A DNA stretch of 13,975 bases, from NCBI GenBank assembly GCA_937905985.1, contig CALCWC010000019.1, positions 1 through 13,975 of the forward strand, read 5' to 3'. The position numbers and the translations under genes were made by a program. The notes beneath the pieces are model-generated. The model was not told the DNA's origin. It saw nothing but the letters and a program-made list of their open reading frames with translations, and did no database searches. Numbering within the stretch: position 1 is the stretch's first letter; every line of letters begins with the position of its first letter. Origin of the DNA: an uncultured Verrucomicrobiales bacterium. Lineage in GTDB: Bacteria; Verrucomicrobiota; Verrucomicrobiia; Verrucomicrobiales; Akkermansiaceae. Shown piece after piece: positions 1 through 6,096 of this stretch.

Positions 1-74
1 CTTTTTTGTGTCTTCTCGAAATTTTATGGGACGGCAGTGATCGTAAATTGTAAATCCCATGTTGTAATCGCGCC

Positions 75-102
75 TTGCAAAACGGGGAACGGTGGCTATA
101 AT
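75..102 (+). promoter_or_regulatory. Sigma70-type promoter of the first operon
   Basis: TTGCAA (75-80), a 16-base spacer and a perfect TATAAT (97-102). Transcription should start near base 109, only about 6 bases before the ATG at 115. This supports that ATG over the upstream in-frame GTG at 37 and implies an almost leaderless mRNA. Confidence 0.7.
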
Positions 103-114
103 GGGCGCACGCGC

Positions 115-1125
115 ATGTATCACCACCTTCAAAGCACCTGTCTTGCCCTGATTGCTGGGCTCTGTGTGCCTGTGGCTGCGGAGGATGCCGCAAAGGTGGC
201 GCCGCAGCCCGCTGAAGAGGACGTGGTGGAGGTGGCGGACGTGGCCGATGTGGAGGAGGTGCAGCCCGGCATTCCGCCCATGACGGACGGGCAGCGCGAG
301 GAGATGGAGCGCGTGGGCCGCGAGTTCCTGCAGGCCTCCGGCGATATGTGGCTGTTGCTTTCCAGCGTGCGCTGCAAGGAGGATGCCGATGCCGCGGCCG
401 ACCGCATGATGGCGCTGGTGACCAAAATCTACGAGCTTGACGAAAAATTGAGCACCAGCACCGTGGTGGCGCCGGATGCCGCGTGCGCCGGCGTGCTGGA
501 CAGCATCCAGGGTCGCATTTTGGATTCGCTGGAGACCGTGGACGAGGAGTTCCACTCGCTGAGCCGCCTGCACTGCTACGGCTCGGAGCGCCTGATACGC
601 GCGTTCCGCCTGGCGGGGCGCGCGGGGCTGTTCGGCGAGGAGGATGCGAGCTTCCTCACCGGCATACCGCAACCCTTCACGCCGGAGCAGGCCGCCGCGG
701 AAATCAAGCGCCTGGGCAAGCTGCTGGAGCCTGACCTCCAAATCTGCCTGCAGCTGGGTTCCGTGCGCGACAGCGCCTCTGCGCAGAAGGCCGTGCCGCG
801 CCTGCGCGAGCTGGAATACAACCTGCGCCTCCTGCTGCCGCCACAGACGCCCGGCGTGTTCGCGGACGAGCGCGAGGAGGGCGTGCGCGCGGCCATCGAG
901 CCGCTGCGCCAGGCCCTGTGGGGCATCCGCAACGAGATTGTGCGCCTGGCCTCCCTGCCGGGGTATTCCGAGGCGGCATTCGATGAATTTTCCGAGCAGC
1001 TCGACAAGGTGTACGACGCCTTGGAAGCCACCCACAGCCTTTGGTTCGAGGACGTGTTCGATGCCTCGTTCCGTACCGACCTGGAAGACGCCTACCGCGA
1101 AAACATCAAGAACACCAAACCCTGA
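115..1125 (+). CDS. Secreted helical protein of unknown function with an internal duplication
   Basis: I do not recognise a named family. From the ATG at 115 the product is 336 residues. Residues 1-22 look like a signal peptide (hydrophobic LALIAGLCVPVAA, likely cut before Glu-Asp), with no lipobox. A short acidic, valine-rich linker follows (about 34-50), and the rest is predicted to be almost all helix. Two halves resemble each other: SVRC at 84 and SVRD at 216 each open a similar helical stretch, and RLHCYGSE near 151 resembles RLASLPGYSE near 277, which suggests an old tandem duplication of a roughly 130-residue helical unit. An in-frame GTG at 37 would lengthen the protein, but it lies upstream of the promoter and would spoil the signal peptide. 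gatB begins 9 bases after the stop, so the two are probably co-transcribed. The likely location is the periplasm. Confidence 0.75.
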   Translation: MYHHLQSTCLALIAGLCVPVAAEDAAKVAPQPAEEDVVEVADVADVEEVQPGIPPMTDGQREEMERVGREFLQASGDMWLLLSSVRCKEDADAAADRMMALVTKIYELDEKLSTSTVVAPDAACAGVLDSIQGRILDSLETVDEEFHSLSRLHCYGSERLIRAFRLAGRAGLFGEEDASFLTGIPQPFTPEQAAAEIKRLGKLLEPDLQICLQLGSVRDSASAQKAVPRLRELEYNLRLLLPPQTPGVFADEREEGVRAAIEPLRQALWGIRNEIVRLASLPGYSEAAFDEFSEQLDKVYDALEATHSLWFEDVFDASFRTDLEDAYRENIKNTKP

Positions 1126-1134
1126 CACGCCACC

Positions 1135-2604
1135 ATGCCCGCCTCCGATTATCTCGTCACCATCGGCCTGGAAGTTCATTGCCAAATCAAGACGCAGACC
1201 AAGATGTTCTGCTCCTGCAAGGCAGGATTCGGCTATGAGCCCAACACGAACGTGTGCCCCACCTGCCTGGGGATGCCGGGCGCGCTGCCCGTGCTCAACG
1301 AGCACGCCATCGAGCGCACCGTGCTCACCGGCATGATGCTGGGCTGCTCCACGCCGCCCGTCTCCAAGTGGGACCGCAAAAACTATTTCTACGCGGACAT
1401 GCCCAAGAACTACCAGACGAGCCAGCTGGACCTGCCGCTCTGCATTGGCGGCGAGGTGCCGCTCTACGCCTGGTCCTTCCCCGCAGACACCAAGGTCCCG
1501 GCGGCGGAAGGCACCGTGGTGCGCCGCGTGAAGCTGGACCACATCCACCTGGAGGAGGACGCCGCCAAGCTCACCCACTACAACGGGTATTCCCTGGTGG
1601 ACTACAACCGCGGCGGCACCCCGCTCATGGAGATCGTCTCCGCCCCGGACCTCACCAGCCCGGACGAGACCTACGCCTACCTCAAGAGCCTGCAGCAGAT
1701 CCTCATCTGCGGCGGCATTTCCGATGCCGACATGGAGAAGGGCCAGATGCGCTGCGATGTGAACGTCTCCCTGCGCCCCAAGGGCCAGAAGGAGCTCGGC
1801 GCCAAGATCGAGATGAAGAACATCAACTCCATGTCCGCCGCACGCCGCGCGCTCATCTATGAAATCGCGCGCCAGGCGGAGGAGCTGGACATGGGCATCC
1901 CGCAGGTGCAGTCCACCCGCCGCTGGGACGACACGCTGGGCGAGAGCATTGTGATGCGCACCAAGGAGAACGCGCACGACTACCGCTACCACACCTGCCC
2001 GGACCTCATCCCCGTGCACACCGCACCCATTGTGGAGAAGGTGAAGGGCGAGCTTCCGGAGCTGCCGGATGCGCTGCACACGCGCCTGCAGGAGCAGTAC
2101 GGCCTGCCGCAGGCGGATGCCTCCACCCTGGTGGGAGATTTGCCGCTCTGCCGCTATTTCGAGCAGGCCGCAGCGGCTTCCGCCGCTCCGCGAAAGGTGG
2201 CCAACTGGGTCATCAACAACCTCACCGCCGCCCTCGCCAAGCGCGAGCTTTCCATCGCGGACTGCCCCGTGCCGCCCGCCGCCCTGGCGGGGCTGGTGGC
2301 CATTGTGGAGGACGGTACCGTCTCCAACAACCAGGCGCGCGAGGTGCTGGAGCTCCTCTGGGAGCATCCCGACATGGATGCCGCCGCCGCCGCCGCCCAG
2401 CTGGGCTACAAGAAGGCGGATTCCAACGAGCTGGAGGCCACCGTGCAGAAGGTGCTGGAGGAAAACGCCGCGGATGTGGAGGCCCTCAAGGCCGGCAACT
2501 CCAAGATTATCAACGCCCTTACCGGCAAGGTCATGAAGGCCAGCAACCCCAAGCCCAACCCGCGCATGGTCACGGAAATCATCACGCGCCTGCTGGGGCT
2601 GTGA
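1135..2604 (+). CDS. gatB: Aspartyl/glutamyl-tRNA(Asn/Gln) amidotransferase subunit B
   Basis: GatB is the kinase/amidation subunit of GatCAB, which converts misacylated Glu-tRNA(Gln) or Asp-tRNA(Asn) to the correct aminoacyl-tRNA in the cytoplasm. The 489-residue length is normal. Visible family signatures: the opening IGLEVHCQ; the Cys pairs CSC and CPTCLG, which form the zinc site; RKNYFYADMPKNYQTSQ; HLEEDAAKL followed by LVDYNRGGTPLMEIVS; MRCDVNVSLRP; EMKNINS; and AHDYRYH. The C-terminal third (about 350-489) is the helical GatB/YqeY-type tRNA-binding tail, ending KPNPRMVTEIITRLL. The start follows the previous stop by 9 bases and has no Shine-Dalgarno sequence. gatA and gatC are not in this window. 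Together with the FKBP gene downstream it forms a housekeeping operon behind a secreted protein of unknown role. Confidence 0.97.
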   Translation: MPASDYLVTIGLEVHCQIKTQTKMFCSCKAGFGYEPNTNVCPTCLGMPGALPVLNEHAIERTVLTGMMLGCSTPPVSKWDRKNYFYADMPKNYQTSQLDLPLCIGGEVPLYAWSFPADTKVPAAEGTVVRRVKLDHIHLEEDAAKLTHYNGYSLVDYNRGGTPLMEIVSAPDLTSPDETYAYLKSLQQILICGGISDADMEKGQMRCDVNVSLRPKGQKELGAKIEMKNINSMSAARRALIYEIARQAEELDMGIPQVQSTRRWDDTLGESIVMRTKENAHDYRYHTCPDLIPVHTAPIVEKVKGELPELPDALHTRLQEQYGLPQADASTLVGDLPLCRYFEQAAAASAAPRKVANWVINNLTAALAKRELSIADCPVPPAALAGLVAIVEDGTVSNNQAREVLELLWEHPDMDAAAAAAQLGYKKADSNELEATVQKVLEENAADVEALKAGNSKIINALTGKVMKASNPKPNPRMVTEIITRLLGL

Positions 2605-2633
2605 AGGGAAAAATCGAATGAAGATTAAGATTT

Positions 2634-3269
2634 ATGTCAAACGAAACTGAAATGAAGAAGGTGATGTCGTACCTGATCGGGTACCGCATCGGGGGGCAGA
2701 TGTTGGGGCAGATGCTGCCCGGCGTGCAGGCGGAGGATTTGACGGGCGAGGAGCTGGGCCGCGGCCTGGTGGAGGGCCTGGCGGGTACTCCCGATGCCGC
2801 TATGCTGATGCAGGCGGATGCCTGCCAGCACCAGTTCCTCACCATGCTGCAGTCCCGAGCGGACGAACGCGGCAAGGCCAACCTGGAGCTCGGTAAGAAG
2901 TTCATGGAGGAAAACGCCCGCAAGGAGGGCGTGGTCACCACCGGTTCCGGTCTGCAGTATGAAGTGCTCACCCCCGGAAACGGTGAAACCTACGATGCCG
3001 CCAAGCACGGCAACGCCCCCACCGCCGAGGTGCGTTACAAGGGCACGCTGGTGGATGGCACGGTGTTCGACCAGTCGCGCGACACGGTGAAGTTCAACAT
3101 CCGCCAGGTGATACCCGGTTTCACGGAGGCGCTGACGCTCATGCCGGTGGGTGCCAAGTGGCGCGTGACCATTCCCGCGCACCTGGCCTACGGCGCGAAC
3201 GGCCCCGGAAAAATCGGCCCCAATTCCACGCTCGTGTTTGAGATGGAGCTGGTGGGACTGGAGAAGTGA
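2634..3269 (+). CDS. FKBP-type peptidyl-prolyl cis-trans isomerase, FklB-like, cytosolic
   Basis: A 211-residue protein of the FkpA/FklB/Mip type. An N-terminal helical dimerisation domain (about 7-95, beginning KKVMSYLIGYRIG) is joined to a C-terminal FKBP catalytic domain (about 125-210). Conserved catalytic-domain motifs are VRYKGTLVDGTVFDQS, VIPGFTEAL, MPVGAKWRVTIPAHLAYG and the closing STLVFEMELVGL. There is no signal peptide or lipobox, so like E. coli FklB it should act in the cytoplasm on proline-limited folding. The start at 2634 is the first ATG after gatB (29-base gap). A second ATG at 2652 fits the domain edge equally well, and neither has a Shine-Dalgarno sequence. No intrinsic terminator follows directly; the first strong stem is at 3378-3406, without a T tract. 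Confidence 0.92.
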   Translation: MSNETEMKKVMSYLIGYRIGGQMLGQMLPGVQAEDLTGEELGRGLVEGLAGTPDAAMLMQADACQHQFLTMLQSRADERGKANLELGKKFMEENARKEGVVTTGSGLQYEVLTPGNGETYDAAKHGNAPTAEVRYKGTLVDGTVFDQSRDTVKFNIRQVIPGFTEALTLMPVGAKWRVTIPAHLAYGANGPGKIGPNSTLVFEMELVGLEK

Positions 3270-3300
3270 TAAGCCCATGAGCGTATAGCGAACGTGCCAA

Positions 3301-3342
3301 TTGAGGATTGAGAATTTAGGATTTGGGATTTTGAATTTGAAG
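3301..3342 (+). repeat. Degenerate heptamer direct repeats, (T/G)(T/A)GGATT-like
   Basis: An AT-rich tract in a GC-rich genome, built of about six imperfect 7-base units such as GAGGATT, GAGAATT, TAGGATT, TGGGATT and TTGAATT. It lies 31 bases after the FKBP stop. A shorter tract of the same units occurs at 13901-13924. It resembles the short tandemly repeated heptamers known from cyanobacteria and other phyla; the function is unknown. Confidence 0.6.
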
Positions 3343-3377
3343 AAGTACGCGCGTCCCAAGGGCCGCGGGGAATTTCA

Positions 3378-3651
3378 AGCCCATCTGGCGTTCCGCCAGA
3401 TGGGCTGTTGATTGCTCCGCGCGCAGTGCGCGCTAACTTTGAGCCATGAAATGGCGACCAGACCGGTAGCCCAACCCGAGAGGGTTGGGGGCAACCACGA
3501 TGGACGTTTCGGAACGGAAAGCGCCCGACGGCCCCCGAAGGGGCGCGCCGCTTGCGGCGCGGTAAGGGCGATTAGCCAGCCACGGATGTGGCTGCCCGCA
3601 GGGCGAACCGCCGTGAGGAGGCGGTGAGGCAACCCTGCCGCATGGCAGGGT
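3378..3651. repeat. Dense cluster of eleven short inverted repeats (hairpin array)
   Basis: This 274-base non-coding stretch is almost entirely small stems with different arm sequences: 3378-3390/3394-3406 (13 bp, loop TTC); 3419-3424/3428-3433; 3443-3447/3451-3455; 3471-3477/3482-3488 (loop GAGA); 3505-3508/3513-3516; 3531-3535/3540-3544; 3544-3550/3555-3561; 3577-3583/3588-3594; 3594-3597/3601-3604; 3607-3612/3620-3625; and 3632-3639/3644-3651 (8 bp, loop GCAT). Short words recur between stems: GGCAACC at 3490 and 3628, GATTAGC at 3570 and 3653. No convincing protein is encoded. It could be a multi-stem structured RNA or a REP/BIME-like repeat island; the sequence alone does not decide. Confidence 0.7.
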
Positions 3652-3671
3652 GGATTAGCGCCAACGCCCGC

Positions 3672-3760
3672 CTACCAACACCGCCGCTACTGTCAATAGA
3701 AGAACGACAAGGTGGGTACGCCGTGCGCATGCGCTCGGCCTCATTTTGCATCTTTCGCGC
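3672..3760. repeat. 89-bp direct repeat, copy A
   Basis: An ungapped match to 3937-4025, offset by 265 bases, with 5 mismatches by my alignment (about 94% identity). On the minus strand its right part carries the same final codons as lgt (Ala-Lys-Asp-Ala-Lys-stop), so it contains a detached copy of the lgt 3' end. It starts 21 bases after the last stem of the hairpin array. Confidence 0.85.
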
Positions 3761-3786
3761 AAAGCCCGCGCAGAAGGAAAAAACGC

Positions 3787-3816
3787 TTGATATCTCTCAT
3801 CTGGTTATGCTAGCAT
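3787..3816 (+). promoter_or_regulatory. Putative promoter of the intergenic small RNA
   Basis: TTGATA (3787-3792), an 18-base spacer and TAGCAT (3811-3816). The predicted start (about 3823) coincides with the first base of the 8-bp closing stem of the RNA. The -10 region overlaps a perfect 10-bp palindrome, ATGCTAGCAT (3807-3816), which could be an operator or chance. No plus-strand gene lies downstream that it could serve. Confidence 0.5.
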
Positions 3817-3822
3817 GAGGGC

Positions 3823-3888
3823 GACGTTGGAGGCTTGTCCTGCATGGACAAGCGTCTGGGGAAACCCAAGGCCAACGTCATTTTTTTT
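3823..3888 (+). ncRNA. Candidate small RNA: three-way junction with a terminal T tract
   Basis: About 66 bases fold into a compact shape. The closing stem GACGTTGG (3823-3830) pairs with CCAACGTC (3872-3879). Arm 2 is GCTTGTCC (3833-3840) with GGACAAGC (3846-3853), loop TGCAT. Arm 3 is TGGG (3857-3860) with CCCA (3865-3868), closed by a GAAA tetraloop. A T8 run (3881-3888) follows at once, as at an intrinsic terminator. The promoter at 3787-3816 places the transcription start at the first paired base. It lies between the two 89-bp repeats, facing lgt. I saw no match to SRP RNA, tmRNA, 6S RNA, hammerhead or a known riboswitch core. Alternatives are an elaborate terminator or an attenuator, but no gene precedes it closely or follows it on this strand. 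Confidence 0.5.
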
Positions 3889-3933
3889 ACCTATTTACCT
3901 AAAGGTTTCATCAATGAAGACCAGCATGCTGCC

Positions 3934-3961
3934 ATTCTACCAACACCGCCGCTACTGTCAA
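3934..3961 (-). promoter_or_regulatory. Possible minus-strand promoter inside repeat copy B
   Basis: Read on the minus strand: TTGACA (3961-3956), a 16-base spacer and TAGAAT (3939-3934). It would drive a transcript antisense to the candidate small RNA. Copy A keeps the TTGACA but its flank reads TAGGCG at the -10 position, so only copy B would be active. This rests on consensus match alone. Confidence 0.3.
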
Positions 3962-4025
3962 TAGAAGAACGGCAAGGTGGGTACGCCGTGCGCATGTACG
4001 CGGCCTCATTTTGCATCTTTTGCGC
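3937..4025. repeat. 89-bp direct repeat, copy B, overlapping the 3' end of lgt
   Basis: The partner of 3672-3760. The right 20 bases are the last six codons and the stop of lgt (stop at 4008-4006, minus strand). Either the lgt tail was duplicated downstream of the gene, or lgt borrows its last codons from a dispersed repeat. Confidence 0.85.
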
Positions 4026-4986
4026 GGGCGGCGGCGACGAGGAAGACGATGCCCATAATCACCACGATGAGGGAGAGGAGCTGTCCTTCCGTGATACCGT
4101 GCCAAACGGCGGCATCCGGCTGCTTGAAACATTCGCAGGTGATGCGGGCGGCGGCGTAGAGGAGGCAGAAGATGCCGCTGAAGAAGCCGGCGCGGGCATG
4201 CTTCATGGTGAGGCGCAGGGTGATGAGCACCAGGAAGATAATAAGCCCTTCCCCCAGGGCCTCGAAGAGCTGGGAGGGGTAGCGCCCGTGCAGGAAGGGG
4301 GCGATGGCGTCCTGAACCGCGGAATTCTCACGGCAGATGCGGAAGAGGGTGTCGTACCCGCCTTCGTTGCCCTGTGCAAGCTGGCCCAGCGTGGTGCCTG
4401 CGGCCTGCTCCGCCCGCGCCACGGCGGTCAGACGCTCTTCCATGGGCAGCTCAAAGAGCTCTTGGGGGAATTTCACGGCGATGGCGGCATCCGTGATGCG
4501 CCCGTAGAGCTCGCCGTTGATGAAGTTGGCCAACCTGCCGAAGAAGATGCCGATGGGGGCGACGATGGCCAACCCATCACACACGGCGAGAGCGGAAAGC
4601 TTGTGGCGCCAGGCGTATACGCACGCCACCGTGAGCACGCCCAGAATGCCGCCGTGGGAGGCCATGCCGCCTTCCCACACTCGCAGAACCCACAGCGGGT
4701 CCCCCAAAAAGCCGTCCAGCCCGTTCTCCGGCAGCCAGTAGAAGAAGAATTCCCCCAGGCGCCCGCCCAGCAGCACGCCCAGTACGCACACCCACGTGAT
4801 GAAATCGCCCAGCTTGTCCGGCTCCACGGCATAGAGCTTGCGCTTGGAGAGCGCCAGCAGCACCATGTAGCCCAGGATGAAGCCTGCCACGTATGCCAGG
4901 CCGTACCAGCGCAGCGCCAGCGGGGTGCCGGGGATATCCAGAATGACGGGGTCCAGGTTGTGGATGTAGGTGGCGAGCATGTTCAT
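4006..4986 (-). CDS. lgt: Phosphatidylglycerol:prolipoprotein diacylglyceryl transferase
   Basis: Lgt transfers diacylglycerol from phosphatidylglycerol to the lipobox cysteine of prolipoproteins, the first step of lipoprotein maturation, in the inner membrane. The product is 326 residues with about seven hydrophobic segments. Family landmarks: RWYGLAY (26-32); GGMASHGGILG (106-116), with the conserved His-Gly; GRLANFINGELYG (150-162), the Lgt signature, with Ala where Gly is usual; RYPSQLFEALGEG (235-247), with the conserved Arg; and FKQPDA followed by GITEGQLLSL (298-306). The stretch between the signature and RYPSQ (about 163-234) is longer than in E. coli Lgt. The ATG sits 8 bases after a TATAAC box, implying a leaderless mRNA. 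The last codons fall inside an 89-bp repeat. It is transcribed alone, divergently from the pilus-like operon. Confidence 0.95.
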   Translation of the reverse strand: MNMLATYIHNLDPVILDIPGTPLALRWYGLAYVAGFILGYMVLLALSKRKLYAVEPDKLGDFITWVCVLGVLLGGRLGEFFFYWLPENGLDGFLGDPLWVLRVWEGGMASHGGILGVLTVACVYAWRHKLSALAVCDGLAIVAPIGIFFGRLANFINGELYGRITDAAIAVKFPQELFELPMEERLTAVARAEQAAGTTLGQLAQGNEGGYDTLFRICRENSAVQDAIAPFLHGRYPSQLFEALGEGLIIFLVLITLRLTMKHARAGFFSGIFCLLYAAARITCECFKQPDAAVWHGITEGQLLSLIVVIMGIVFLVAAARAKDAK

Positions 4987-4994
4987 GCAGGGGC

Positions 4995-5023
4995 GTTATA
5001 GCACATGCGGCGGCGTGCCACAA
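4995..5023 (-). promoter_or_regulatory. lgt promoter, leaderless type
   Basis: On the minus strand: TTGTGG (5023-5018), a 17-base spacer and TATAAC (5000-4995). The expected transcription start falls within about 0-3 bases of the lgt ATG (4986). Confidence 0.6.
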
Positions 5024-5091
5024 GCGCGATTTACTAGGCGCCAGGTACTATGTACTATTTTAATTTTTCGGGACGGGCGGGAAGTTTCTTC

Positions 5092-5120
5092 TCGCCAAGT
5101 GGCGGGGTTTGGTGTATAAA
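5092..5120 (+). promoter_or_regulatory. Promoter of the pilus-like operon
   Basis: TCGCCA (5092-5097, weak), a 17-base spacer and TATAAA (5115-5120). The start would be near 5127, giving an 18-base leader before the ATG at 5145. A small inverted repeat, CGCC-AAGT-GGCG (5093-5104), overlaps the -35 box and could be a regulatory site. It shares the 158-base divergent intergenic region with the lgt promoter. Confidence 0.45.
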
Positions 5121-5144
5121 CGTAGCACACGTTGAGAAAAGCTT

Positions 5145-6056
5145 ATGACAACGAAACAAATATGGTCCCTCGCTGTTGCGGCGGTGCTCGGCATGCCTGC
5201 GGCCAATGCCGCGAACGCTGAACACGCCCGCGTGACGCTCGATATGAAGGCCCCCGAAGCCAAGGTGGAGCGCGTGGCGCCGCCGTACGACAACATGTTC
5301 ACCATCAAGGAGCGCATCAAGCCCGGCTCTATCGAGGCCGCCTCCTGGTACTTTGTGCGTGTGCCGATGAAAGTGGAGGGCAAGGGCAAGGCTACGGAGC
5401 CCATCACCTTTGTCAACGACCTCAAAGTCCATTTCTACCTCGTCTTCATTGGCGAGAACAACGATGACCTGACGATGGCGGAGACGGAAATCACCTACAC
5501 GGAAATCCCGGTGAAGCCGGGGCAGGGGGACAAGCCGTCCGAGGGGACGTTGACCGGCGCCGTGTTCATTTCCCCCGCGAACGCCGCCAAGATTTGCGGC
5601 ACCAAGAGCAAGGTGGACCTCACGGGCCACCACCTGGGCGCCGTGGCCATCGAGGCCACGTTCGGCGGCTCCAACTGCCTCAATCCCAAGGAGGACCCCT
5701 CCATCATCATCGACAACAAGCTGAAGGGCAAGCTCTCCAGCGGCTGGTGGAAGAAAAAGAGCGCGCCCAACAAGAAGGGTGTGGTGATCTGCTCCATTGC
5801 GGAAACGCCGTTCGCCCCGTACTACGCCGCGCTTTCCGGTGCTCCCACCGTGCCCATGTACGGCTCCGCGGGAAGCGCCGCCAGCGCTGCCTCTTCCAGC
5901 TCCTCTTCCGCTAGCGACACTTCATCGACCGATGCCGGCAGCGACAGCGGCTATGCGAAGGACACCGCTATTTCCGACACGGGCGCGGACGATGATGCCG
6001 CCGATACCGGTACGGACAAGAAGAAGGACAAGAAAAAGAAGAAGAAGGCCGAGTGA
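5145..6056 (+). CDS. Amuc_1102-like secreted protein of the pilus-like operon
   Basis: A 303-residue exported protein. The signal peptide covers residues 1-22 or 1-25 (hydrophobic SLAVAAVLGMPAANA). A beta-rich body spans about 26-235, including WYFVRVPMKVEG, KVHFYLVFIG and LGAVAIEATFGG, with cysteines at 151, 178 and 216. The tail changes composition three times: Ser/Ala-rich (241-263), Asp-rich (264-291) and a lysine block (292-301). Position directly before the PilM gene, size and fold character match Amuc_1102 of A. muciniphila, which I recall is reported to adopt an immunoglobulin-like fold related to archaeal pilus proteins. It has no class III prepilin leader, so it is not an ordinary type IV pilin. 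The gene is first in the operon; pilM starts 40 bases downstream. Family assignment rests mainly on gene order. Confidence 0.75.
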   Translation: MTTKQIWSLAVAAVLGMPAANAANAEHARVTLDMKAPEAKVERVAPPYDNMFTIKERIKPGSIEAASWYFVRVPMKVEGKGKATEPITFVNDLKVHFYLVFIGENNDDLTMAETEITYTEIPVKPGQGDKPSEGTLTGAVFISPANAAKICGTKSKVDLTGHHLGAVAIEATFGGSNCLNPKEDPSIIIDNKLKGKLSSGWWKKKSAPNKKGVVICSIAETPFAPYYAALSGAPTVPMYGSAGSAASAASSSSSSASDTSSTDAGSDSGYAKDTAISDTGADDDAADTGTDKKKDKKKKKKAE

Positions 6057-6096
6057 CGCGCCGCAACACGAAACAGATTTCAACCCATAAACAGAA

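Noticed and set aside
37..114. Upstream GTG start for the first gene
   Set aside because: It lies before the promoter at 75-102 and would bury the signal peptide.
3823..3888. SRP RNA, hammerhead ribozyme or known riboswitch
   Set aside because: The conserved SRP GGAA loop context and the hammerhead CUGAUGA core are absent, and no riboswitch core was recognised.
3378..4025. CRISPR array
   Set aside because: The stems have different sequences and there are only two long repeats, with no regular spacers or cas genes.
3672..4025. Insertion sequence or composite transposon made by the two 89-bp repeats
   Set aside because: No terminal inverted repeats, no transposase and no clear target duplication were seen.
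3835..5001. A 388-codon plus-strand frame opposite lgt
   Set aside because: It runs through the small RNA and a repeat and then mirrors lgt. The product is Gln/Gly/Glu-rich without a fold, while lgt on the minus strand carries all family motifs.
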